Origin: Alphaproteobacteria bacterium | Lineage (GTDB): Bacteria > Pseudomonadota > Alphaproteobacteria > SP197 | NCBI GenBank assembly: GCA_022822575.1 | Contig: JAJEBJ010000245.1 | Coordinates: 1 to 10,403, forward strand | Direction: 5' to 3' | DNA: 10,403 nucleotides | Part shown: one piece after another, positions 1 through 6,125 of the stretch | Position numbering within the stretch: the first letter of the stretch is position 1 | Layout of the letters: every line of letters begins with the position of its first letter | Position numbers and translations under genes: made by a program | The notes under the pieces: model-generated | The model's database searches: none | Seen by the model: the letters and a program-made list of their open reading frames with translations, nothing else | Told to the model about the DNA's origin: nothing

Positions 1-1085
1 TGTGGCCATGACCAGGTATCACGCAATATTTACCTGCCCATTACTTAGTAGATAATGGCGACTGTCTCGCAGAACCCGTTTTCCTCTCCCTTGAGTTATC
101 GATTGAAAAAGGTGACGAAAGTGTCCCATTTCGCTTCGGCCGTGTTGGAGTTGACCGGCAACAGGCCGACCCTGTGGCAGCGATCGGCCGTGCCCTCGTG
201 GTCCCAGGGGCCGATGAAGAGATGCTGGTTGCCGGCGGCGCGGTTGCGTTCCTCCATGGTGCGCCAGTCGGCAATGGTGGGGCCGAGGTAGTTGTCGTAC
301 CAGCCGCCCCAGTGCAGCACCGGAATGCGGATGGACTCGTAACCGGCGAGGAGGCTGTGCTGGCCCCAGAACCAGGAGGGCAGGGGATTGGCAATGAGTT
401 CGTCGAAGTAGCGCGACGGAGCGCCGGCCGCGTTGGCCATGTCGGCCAGCGGGAGGTGCCAGTAATCCAGCCGGGAGAGATCCTGGTAAGTCTGGTCGGT
501 CATCGAGATCGACCAGGTTCCCACCGTGTTCAATTGCAGGCAGCCGTAGCGCATGGTGGCGCGATAGCGATCAAGGGAGATGTCGCCTGGCGCAATGCAC
601 CGCAGGGCCGGATGGCCGCTCACGGCTCCGGCGTAACTGGTGAAACCGAAATAGCTCTCGCCCCACATGCCGACCCTGCCGTCTGACCACGCTTCGCCGG
701 CGATCCAGGCGATGGTGTCGTAGCCGTCTGGGACCTCGTTGTCGGCAAGATTGGGTTCGAAGTATCCCCCTGATCCCCATTTGCCCCGCACGTCCTGGAC
801 CACCGCTGCATAGCCCTGGCGCACCCAGTGTCGGGCGATGGCGGGCATGAAGCAGTAGGGTTCCGTTTTGCCGTAGGGCATGCGCGTGAGGATGGCGGGG
901 AAGGGGCCGTCACCGGCAGGAAGGTAGACATCGGTTGCCAGTTCGATTCCGTCTCGCATGGGCACCATGATGTCGCTGATCACCGGACCCCCAGCGGTCC
1001 GTTCGGGCAGGGCGGACGGAATGGTGTCATAGGCCGGCGTTTCGTGTTTGTCCTTCCACGCCCGAAACCCGTCGGACACGTTCAT
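1..1085 (-). pseudogene. CocE/NonD-family alpha/beta hydrolase, broken by in-frame stops (runs off left edge)
   Basis: CocE/NonD (X-Pro dipeptidyl-peptidase S15) hydrolases cleave esters or amides with a Ser-Asp-His triad. From the ATG at 1085 (GGAGG nine bases upstream) the frame gives 329 residues. The triad is visible: Ser144 in GESYFG, Asp264 in GGWYD and His296 in GPWDHEG. The frame ends at TAA 96-98, directly after FFNR. Intact relatives run to roughly 550-600 residues with a C-terminal jelly-roll domain. Reading through, the same frame continues as LKGEENGF, then TAA (45-47), VMGR, TAA (30-32), then RDTWSWP. These match the usual family continuation (LKGE-NG, VMG, R-W-WP). The C-terminal domain was therefore once in frame and has been interrupted by nonsense changes without a frameshift. 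The hydrolase core could still be translated, but without its C-terminal domain it is probably non-functional. It diverges from the dimethylformamidase-like genes. An alternative ATG at 1121 lacks a good ribosome binding site. Confidence 0.8.
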
Positions 1086-1202
1086 GGCGCGCACCCTCCC
1101 CCTTTTTACGTCGTTGCCCATGGTATCACGGTTGTTGCCCGCTTGACGCCTTGATGGTGGTGCGGCAGGGATAGTGAATCGTGAAAGGGGAAATCTGAGG
1201 TT
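1086..1202. promoter_or_regulatory. Divergent intergenic control region of the hydrolase and dmfA1A2
   Basis: These 117 bases separate two divergent start codons and must hold the promoters of both transcription units. TTGACG (1143-1148) and TTGATG (1151-1156) resemble -35 boxes for the plus strand, and GATAGT (1170-1175) resembles a -10 box, but the spacings (21 and 13) are poor. I therefore do not name a promoter. I saw no convincing long palindromic operator. Confidence 0.4.
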
Positions 1203-1511
1203 ATGTACGAGGTCGACCCCCGGCGCATGGATCTCGTGGCGGAGTTCATGCGGCAGCCGGGCGGACCCCACAGCCCGAAACTCACACTGTTGGTCAATCG
1301 CCTTCGCCTGCTGCCAATGGCCGAACGCGTCATCCTGGTGAAGACCGGAGCGGGGGATGGATGGCGTCTGGCGCGGATGCCGGCGCGAGGTGAGCCGGTC
1401 GCCTTCACCGACGCAACCGTGTTCGAAGACTATGACGACGCCTGCCGCGAGGTCTTCCGCCGACGCTGGCAACATGTGACGGGAATCGATCCGGGCCGGG
1501 GGGAACCATGA
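1203..1511 (+). CDS. dmfA1: N,N-dimethylformamidase-like small (alpha) subunit
   Basis: This is a 102-residue, basic, soluble protein. Its central and C-terminal part follows the pattern I recall for the dimethylformamidase small subunit: HSPKL near residue 23, a short hydrophobic strand (RVILVK), GWRLARMP, then DYDDACREVFRRRW near the end, compared with the DAYRIA and EAMHAVFLRRI segments of the Paracoccus protein. The known subunit is about 130 residues, so this one lacks part of the N-terminal extension. An in-frame TGA at 1182-1184 with no start between rules out a longer protein. The ATG at 1203 has GAGG only two bases upstream, with AAAGGGG further back, so its ribosome site is poor. 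Its TGA overlaps the large-subunit ATG (ATGA), which implies coupled translation and a stable complex. Identification rests on position and motif pattern. I am confident of the partner relationship and moderately confident of the family. Confidence 0.75.
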   Translation: MYEVDPRRMDLVAEFMRQPGGPHSPKLTLLVNRLRLLPMAERVILVKTGAGDGWRLARMPARGEPVAFTDATVFEDYDDACREVFRRRWQHVTGIDPGRGEP

Positions 1512-3721
1512 AGACTATTGTCGGTTATGCCGACCGGTGGAGCGCCGCTGCGGGCGATACCATCGAGTTCAAGGTCAGCACTTATGGTGCAAGTCGCTAT
1601 CGGGCCGATCTCGTGCGCATCGTCTGCGGCGACGACGATCCCCATCGCGGCCTCTTTCACGAAGAGGAGATGGAAGCCCCCTTCAACGGCCCCCACGAGG
1701 GCCGCACCCAGGAGATGGCGGCAGGCTCATGCGTCATCGTTCCACAGGCGGCTCCCCTGGAACGCCTCGCGAGCTTCACGGTGCAGGCGTGGATCTACCC
1801 CACGCTGCCGGGCGGGCACGAACAGGGGATCATCACCCACTGGGATGATGCGGCCTCGCGCGGGTTTGCCCTCGTCATCACGGCTGCTGGCCTCCTTGCC
1901 TTGAGGACCGGGGACGGTGCCGTCCACGAACTCGGCCTTGAGACCAGACTCGCGCCCCGGCGCTGGCACCTTGTTGCCGGCACCTTCGATGCGGCGGCGG
2001 GTACCCTTAGCCTCAGTCTCCATCGTCCGGCGAGCGAGGTCGAGGCCGGGGAGAACGCTGCCTCCAGTGGCGGGGGCGGCTTCCTGCCGGCTTCGGCGGC
2101 GCTCGTCATTGCTGCCGGGGGGGCGGGCAGGAGTGGCCACTTCAACGGCAAGATCGACCGTCCGATCCTCACCGGACGGACCCTTGATCGACGGGAGGTC
2201 GAAGCCCTGGCGTGGTCCGGTTCTCCCCATGAACGTGAAGCGGCTGTTGTGGGCGCATGGGATTTCTCGCAAGACATCGGGCGGACACAGGTTACGGATG
2301 CCGGGTACCACCGCCTTCATGGCTCGACGGTCAACCTGCCGTCTCGCGGGGTCAAGGGATTCAACTGGTCGGGCCGGGAGCAGAACTGGCGCCATGCGCC
2401 TTCGGAGTACGGCGCTATCCACTTTCATGAGGACGATCACTACGACGCCGGATGGGAGACGGACTTCACCTTCACCGTGCCGGACACCCTGGCTAGCGGG
2501 GTCTATGCCGCCAGGTTGAGGGCGGGGGGCGATGAGTGGCACGTCACCTTCTTCGTGCGACCGCCCTCGGGAACCGCGACGTCCAGGCTCGCCTTTCTGG
2601 CCTCAACGGCGACCTACATGGCCTACAGCAACTATCGCTGGCACATGAGCGAGCCCTTCGCGGAAGTGGCCGAGACTTTCTGGACGACGCTGACGCCCAA
2701 CGATGTCTTTCTGCAGGAGCATGAAGAGTTTGGCCTGTCGACCTACGACACCCATGCCGACGGCTCCGGTGTGCGCTACGCTTCCAGGCTGCGCCCGGTC
2801 CTCAACATGGCGCCTCGCACGCCCCTGTGGAGCTTCAATCCCGACACCCACATTCTGGCCTGGCTCGAGCATTGCGGATTGGCCTTCGATGTCATCACTG
2901 ACGAGGATCTGCACCGGGAAGGTGCGGAACTCCTGCAGCCCTACCGGGCGGTGGTCACGGGAACCCATCCGGAGTACTACACGACACCGATGTGGGATGG
3001 CATGCGCGGATACCTTTCACAGGGTGGCCGCCTTGCCTATCTCGGAGGCAACGGCTTCATCTGGCGTTGCGCCTTTTCGGACGAATGGCCAGGTGCCCTG
3101 GAACTGCGCCGTGCCGAGGACGGAATCCGTTACCGTGATGAGGAACCCGGCGAATACTACCTTGAGTTCACCGGAGAGTATGGCGGGTTGTGGAGGCGTC
3201 TCGGCATGGCGCCCCAGGCTCTCGTCGGTGTCGGGACCGTGGCCGTGGGGTTCGATCGCTCGGGCTTCTACCGGCGCACTCCGGAAAGCCTCGATCCGCG
3301 CGCATCCTTCATCTTCGAGGGCATCGGCGACGACGAGTTGATAGGCACGTTCGGCATCCAGGGCGGCGGCGCCAGCGGTTCGGAGATCGATGCCACCGAC
3401 CCCCGGCTGGGCACACCCCGCCATGCCCTTGTCGTCGCCCGCTCGGAAGATCACTCCGCCGACACCTGGTTGGTGCCGGACGAAACCGGCTTCCATCACA
3501 GCGCCATGGACGGAGTCCAGAACCCGGATATTCGCGCCGACATGACATTTTTCGAGACGCCGTCAGGAGGAGCCGTCTTCTCCACCGGATCCATCGCCTG
3601 GGGCGCGAGCCTGCCGCACGCCGGCTGGCAGAACAATGTGGCGAGGGTCACCGGCAACGTTCTGAACCGATTCCTCGACCCGGAGCCCTTCAAGATGCCT
3701 GTCGGCGCGCCGGATCCCTAA
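1508..3721 (+). CDS. dmfA2: N,N-dimethylformamidase-like large (beta) subunit, iron-dependent amidohydrolase
   Basis: The 737 residues compare with about 762 in Paracoccus dimethylformamidase, which hydrolyses DMF to formate and dimethylamine in the cytoplasm. Domains: a short N-terminal beta region (1-70), a LamG/concanavalin-like domain (about 75-235, with FTVQAWIYP and WHLVAGTF), and a catalytic C-terminal domain (about 355-725). The known enzyme binds iron through two Tyr and one Glu and uses a His-Glu dyad. Plausible equivalents here are Tyr373 or Tyr370 (TATYMAYSNY), Tyr413 (STYDTHADGSG), Glu489 and His487 (GTHPEYY), and Glu626 (GSEIDATDPRLG). These assignments come from motif order and spacing, not from an alignment. 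All candidate active-site residues appear present, so the enzyme is probably active, but its real amide substrate is unknown. It overlaps the small subunit by four bases, has a GGGGGGAA ribosome site, and no signal peptide. The next gene converges on it 2 bp beyond its stop. Confidence 0.88.
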   Translation: MKTIVGYADRWSAAAGDTIEFKVSTYGASRYRADLVRIVCGDDDPHRGLFHEEEMEAPFNGPHEGRTQEMAAGSCVIVPQAAPLERLASFTVQAWIYPTLPGGHEQGIITHWDDAASRGFALVITAAGLLALRTGDGAVHELGLETRLAPRRWHLVAGTFDAAAGTLSLSLHRPASEVEAGENAASSGGGGFLPASAALVIAAGGAGRSGHFNGKIDRPILTGRTLDRREVEALAWSGSPHEREAAVVGAWDFSQDIGRTQVTDAGYHRLHGSTVNLPSRGVKGFNWSGREQNWRHAPSEYGAIHFHEDDHYDAGWETDFTFTVPDTLASGVYAARLRAGGDEWHVTFFVRPPSGTATSRLAFLASTATYMAYSNYRWHMSEPFAEVAETFWTTLTPNDVFLQEHEEFGLSTYDTHADGSGVRYASRLRPVLNMAPRTPLWSFNPDTHILAWLEHCGLAFDVITDEDLHREGAELLQPYRAVVTGTHPEYYTTPMWDGMRGYLSQGGRLAYLGGNGFIWRCAFSDEWPGALELRRAEDGIRYRDEEPGEYYLEFTGEYGGLWRRLGMAPQALVGVGTVAVGFDRSGFYRRTPESLDPRASFIFEGIGDDELIGTFGIQGGGASGSEIDATDPRLGTPRHALVVARSEDHSADTWLVPDETGFHHSAMDGVQNPDIRADMTFFETPSGGAVFSTGSIAWGASLPHAGWQNNVARVTGNVLNRFLDPEPFKMPVGAPDP

Positions 3722-3723
3722 GA

Positions 3724-4086
3724 TCAGGCGGCAATCATGTAGAACTTGCGGAGCGTGCTGGTGATCTCCCAGGTGCAGGGGGCGCCCTTGGGAATGAAGA
3801 AGGTATCGCCCGGGGTATAGGTCTCGGCCTTGCCCGTATCGTCGGTGACCGTGACGGATCCCTCGAGCACGGTCATCATCTCGTTGACCGGATAGGCATC
3901 GATTTCCTCGCGGCACGGTGCGCAGACCCACACGCCTGTCAGGATGCTGCCGTCATCGGCTGTCCAGGCATGGGATATGAGCTCGGTCGTGTCCCCGGAG
4001 GTGAAGGCCTCGGGGGCAATGAGGTCGGACGCCACCAATCCTTCGGAATGACCGTCGTGGTTGAGACGCACGGGCTTGTCTGTCAT
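3724..4086 (-). CDS. Small cupin-domain protein (Cupin_3/DUF861 type)
   Basis: The 120-residue single-domain protein has the layout of the Cupin_3 family: GVWVCAP near residue 51, NEMMTVLEGSVTVTDD (69-83), GDTFFIPKGAPCTWE (93-107), and a closing KFYMI strand. The conserved Gly, Pro and aromatic positions of a small beta-barrel are present. Relatives include ureidoglycine aminohydrolase-like and EutQ-like proteins, and many are uncharacterised. No enzymatic role can be assigned. The classical His-rich metal site is not obvious, as in many members of this subgroup. It is transcribed towards dmfA2, with only 2 bp between the two stop codons. The start at 4086 has a weak GGCGGA ribosome site. Its proximity to an amidohydrolase is compatible with an accessory role in amide or amine catabolism, but that is a guess. 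Confidence 0.85.
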   Translation of the reverse strand: MTDKPVRLNHDGHSEGLVASDLIAPEAFTSGDTTELISHAWTADDGSILTGVWVCAPCREEIDAYPVNEMMTVLEGSVTVTDDTGKAETYTPGDTFFIPKGAPCTWEITSTLRKFYMIAA

Positions 4087-4175
4087 GGGATGAATTCCGC
4101 CTGGTTGAGTGGACAGCCATGATGACTGGTCGGGTTTGCGGACTCAAGAACGGCCGTTGGGTCCGACTGCATGGC

Positions 4176-4304
4176 GAGCGTGCTCGGGCCAGGAGCGGAC
4201 CATCAAAGGGCAAATCGCACGGTCCCGTAACCGCGAACCCCATCATCTGCGCCGCTGCCTGAGAGCATGACTGCATCCTGTTGACCTGATTGGCCCGTGA
4301 TCGA
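4176..4304 (+). pseudogene. Decayed PIN-domain (VapC-like) toxin fragment
   Basis: The frame starting at 4176 reads KSHGPVTANPIICAAA, stop, EHDCILLT, stop. This lines up with AHGLATADAIIFATACAHDADLLTC of the intact PIN toxin at 4794. The core at 4240-4288 matches 5068-5116 at 38 of 49 bases without a gap (hand count). Both stops are TGA (4260-4262 and 4287-4289) and both fall where the intact gene has a Cys codon. The Asp of TADAII is Asn here, so an active-site residue is also lost. Left of about 4215 the match fades, and right of about 4300 it is lost. No antitoxin remnant was recognised upstream. The fragment is most likely what remains of a second, related toxin gene. Confidence 0.7.
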
Positions 4305-4328
4305 CACCTTGGCGGTCTCTTCGGCGTC

Positions 4329-4432
4329 ACGGCGCCTCGAAGGCGCCGCGAGCGGGGTGGCGCCAACGGCAAGCAACCGTCAGACAGAGAGATGAGGCGT
4401 TCGAATTCACAGGCGAGAATACCGCTGACTCG
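4329..4432 (+). repeat. Intergenic hairpin repeat, copy A
   Basis: This copy starts with a GC-rich hairpin: CGGCGCC (4330-4336), loop TCGAA, GGCGCCG (4342-4348). After a divergent stretch of about 40 bases comes a conserved block (4390-4432, starting AGATGAGG and ending in CTGACTCG). Both parts recur in the same order at 5270-5344. In the conserved block 22 of the first 29 bases match without gaps, and the match continues with a one-base offset. Copy A holds about 29 more bases between hairpin and block than copy B. The element follows the PIN relic, as copy B follows the intact PIN gene. Confidence 0.6.
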
Positions 4433-4581
4433 AGTGCCATGTCGTGAAATCCGCAGAACCCACATGACTGCAGAAACGCAAGGCGGAGCCGAGGGATATC
4501 ACCGAGTGGATCCGAGGTGCGTCTTGGTCTGGTTCCGCATTACTCTTACCTGTTCTCACTCGATAGCCAAAAGGTACGACA

Positions 4582-4794
4582 ATGACGAGGACAGCGACCT
4601 TGTCATCCTAGTTCCAGATCTCGATCCCGAAGGCCGTGCGATCGGCGCAGCAGTGGAAAGCGGGGCGAGTCTTCGCCTTCATTCCCAAGGGAACGGGTGT
4701 CCTGCTTGTTCCGGTGCCTGATCGCTCCGCGCTGGCCGGCCTCGCCGAGGGCGCCACGCCGGATGACTACCGTGACCGCTCGGATCGCTTCTGA
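4582..4794 (+). pseudogene. AbrB/VapB-type antitoxin gene with premature TAG at codon 10
   Basis: The frame from ATG 4582 (AAAGG seven bases upstream) reads MTRTATLSS, TAG (4609-4611), FQISIPKAVRSAQQWKAG, then VFAFIPKGTGVLLVPV, and ends in DDYRDRSDRF with TGA at 4792-4794, 70 codons in all. This is the usual layout of a VapB antitoxin with an AbrB/SpoVT swapped-hairpin DNA-binding domain (TLSSKFQISIPK is the typical opening) and an acidic C-terminal tail that wraps the toxin. The TAG stands where a Lys codon (AAG) is expected, so one base change explains it. The rest of the frame is undamaged, so the event is recent or the stop is a sequencing error. The stop codon overlaps the toxin start (TGATG). 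The only restart candidate I see is a GTG at codon 19, which would remove the first strands of the DNA-binding fold. Confidence 0.8.
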
Positions 4795-5168
4795 TGCGTC
4801 TGGTCGACAGTTCGGCCTGGATCGAGTGGCTGATCGGTTCGCCCGTCGGCAAGACCGTCGCCGAACATCTTCCGGAGCAGGCGGCCTGGCTCGTTCCGAC
4901 CTTGGTGCAGCTCGAGCTCACGAAGTGGCTCACCCATGAGCATGGCGAGGCCAAGGCTGACCAGGTGATCGCCTTCACACAGGTCTGCAGCGTCGCCCCT
5001 CTGGATACACTGTTCGCCCTCGCTGCCGCCGAAGCCTGCCGTGCCCACGGCCTTGCAACGGCGGACGCCATCATCTTTGCCACCGCCTGTGCGCATGATG
5101 CCGACCTGTTGACCTGCGATCGTGACTTCGAAGGCCTTCCCTGCGTGATCCTTGTTCCCAGGATGTGA
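4794..5168 (+). CDS. PIN-domain ribonuclease toxin (VapC family)
   Basis: VapC toxins are magnesium-dependent RNases that cleave tRNA or rRNA and are held in check by a partner antitoxin. This 124-residue protein has the normal length and the acidic site of the PIN fold: Asp5 (LVDSSAWIEW), Glu41 (LVQLELTKW), Asp91 (TADAII) and Asp109 (TCDRDF). Nothing in the frame suggests loss of function. The ATG overlaps the antitoxin TGA by one base and has no clear ribosome site of its own, so translation probably depended on ribosomes finishing the antitoxin. With the antitoxin stopped at codon 10, toxin synthesis should be greatly reduced, which could explain why the cell tolerates an intact toxin gene. 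A decayed relative lies about 0.8 kb upstream. Confidence 0.88.
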   Translation: MRLVDSSAWIEWLIGSPVGKTVAEHLPEQAAWLVPTLVQLELTKWLTHEHGEAKADQVIAFTQVCSVAPLDTLFALAAAEACRAHGLATADAIIFATACAHDADLLTCDRDFEGLPCVILVPRM

Positions 5169-5269
5169 ATTGAACGCAAACCGGTCACGCAATCAGGGAA
5201 CCAGATCGTCTTTCGCCAAGGACTGACAATCGTTCAGATGGCCAACGCGCGAACGGGCAACACATCGTG

Positions 5270-5344
5270 GCAGCGCCTCGAAGGCGCTGCTTGCGGTGGA
5301 CAGATGAGGTGTTTGAGTGCACGGGCAAAACACGGCTGATGTCG
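5270..5344 (+). repeat. Intergenic hairpin repeat, copy B
   Basis: The hairpin has an 8-bp perfect stem: GCAGCGCC (5270-5277), loop TCGAA, GGCGCTGC (5283-5290). The conserved block follows at 5302-5344 (starting AGATGAGG and ending CTGATGTCG). Compared with copy A the loop is identical and the stem differs by a paired change: G4331-C4347 there is A5272-T5288 here. The hairpin lies between the convergent ends of the toxin gene and the methyltransferase gene and might also act as a weak bidirectional terminator, though no T-tract follows on either side. Confidence 0.6.
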
Positions 5345-5398
5345 GACGTCGCCCTGCCTTCAGATTGGCCGATCGTCAGAAACGCACGGACCTCGTGG

Positions 5399-6034
5399 TC
5401 ATGGCGCCAGGCTCTGGAAGACCCATATGACGTAGAGGCTCTGGCTGTCTCCGGCGAAGGCCTCGAAGGGACCCAGGGTTTCGATGCAGCGCCACAGGCC
5501 GTCCCTTTCCATGTGCCGCGCCTCCACCTCATATCCACCCTCATCCATGCCTTCGACACGAATGGAGAGGACGAGATGCCCGCCCTCCCGCGTGAGGCGG
5601 ACCATCTCACGGAAGCTGCTGGCCGGCGCATGGGTGATGCCGAAGGCGCCGGCCGAGGCAGCGGCGGCAAAGCGGCTGTCGGGCAGATCGATCGGCTGCC
5701 CGAGTTCCCCGGTCCGAAGTTCGCTGTACACACCCCGGCGGGCGGCACGTTCGAGCATGCCCGGGGACATGTCGAGGGCAAGGATGTCTCGGTACCCGGC
5801 CAGGGAGAGCCTCTCCCCGAGAATGCCGGTGCCGGCCCCGGCATCAAGGATGGTTCCGGCACCGGTGGAGACATGTCGCGCCACGAGGGCCGTGATGATG
5901 CCGGGCAACCTGTAGTCCTGGCGTGCGATATCGCCATCGTAATCGTCGGCCCAGATGTCGTACGCCTGGCGCAGTTCCTGCGTATCGCGAGGTTGGTAGA
6001 TCCGTCTCATCAGCTCCTTGCGCGACAGTGCCAT
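5399..6034 (-). CDS. Class I SAM-dependent methyltransferase
   Basis: The 211-residue soluble protein has a Rossmann-type methyltransferase fold: motif I ILDAGAGTG (62-70), the ribose-binding acid Asp88 in ILALDMSPGML, an FAAAASAGAFG strand (122-132) and a REGGHLVLSI strand (149-158). An N-terminal helix with YDIWADDYD (25-33) is typical of Methyltransf_11/25-type enzymes that act on small molecules. The substrate cannot be read from the sequence. I chose ATG 6034 (MALSRKE, AAGGA nine bases upstream) because it begins at the conserved helix and leaves 91 bp for two divergent promoters. ATG 6082 (MSDTWTT, GGAAGG eight bases upstream) is equally well equipped and would give 227 residues. It diverges from the binding-protein gene. 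Confidence 0.85.
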   Translation of the reverse strand: MALSRKELMRRIYQPRDTQELRQAYDIWADDYDGDIARQDYRLPGIITALVARHVSTGAGTILDAGAGTGILGERLSLAGYRDILALDMSPGMLERAARRGVYSELRTGELGQPIDLPDSRFAAAASAGAFGITHAPASSFREMVRLTREGGHLVLSIRVEGMDEGGYEVEARHMERDGLWRCIETLGPFEAFAGDSQSLYVIWVFQSLAP

Positions 6035-6125
6035 GGCGCTGTTTCCTTCACGTCGGCCGCCGGTTGTCCAAGTGTCCGACATTTCTGTATCCTTCCCCAC
6101 AAGAAACCTGTCGGAAGGAGACAAC
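6035..6125. promoter_or_regulatory. Divergent promoter region of methyltransferase and substrate-binding protein
   Basis: TTGTCC (6064-6069) and TATCCT (6088-6093), 18 bases apart, form a passable sigma70-like promoter for the plus-strand binding protein, whose GGAAGGAG ribosome site (6113-6120) lies just before ATG 6126. The assignment is weak because each box matches consensus at only four of six positions. Confidence 0.35.

Larger units (their letters stand above)
4087..4581. other. Long intergenic stretch holding a PIN-gene relic and repeat copy A
   Basis: No intact gene is supported in these 495 bases. The longest open frame (4290-4721, plus) has a composition unlike a real protein and overlaps the antitoxin frame out of phase. 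What can be seen is a decayed PIN-domain fragment (4176-4304), a hairpin repeat (4329-4432) and, at the right end, the leader of the vapBC-type pair. GC content and codon structure loosen here relative to the flanking enzymes, which fits a site of insertion and decay. Confidence 0.6.

Noticed and set aside
1727..2542. A 271-residue minus-strand open frame inside dmfA2
   Set aside because: It is a shadow of the high-GC coding strand. The plus-strand frame shows a clear LamG and amidohydrolase pattern.
4290..4721. A 143-residue plus-strand open frame over the intergenic stretch and the antitoxin
   Set aside because: Its composition is Arg-rich and domain-free, and it runs out of phase through the recognisable antitoxin frame and across the hairpin repeat.
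4582..4794. Programmed recoding of the TAG (suppression or an unusual amino acid) in the antitoxin
   Set aside because: The expected residue is an ordinary Lys one base change away, no recoding structure is visible beside it, and other broken genes nearby favour simple decay.
5233..5371. Direct repeats TTCAGATGGCC and TTCAGATTGGCC flanking hairpin copy B, as possible target-site duplications
   Set aside because: The two differ by one inserted base and no equivalent pair flanks copy A, so the match may be chance.
6075..6118. Inverted repeats TCCGACA/TGTCGGA and CCTTCC/GGAAGG that could hide the ribosome site of the binding-protein gene
   Set aside because: CCTTCC is simply the complement of the other gene's ribosome-site-like sequence, so two divergent genes give this pattern by default. 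The arms are only 6-7 bases and the spacing is wide.
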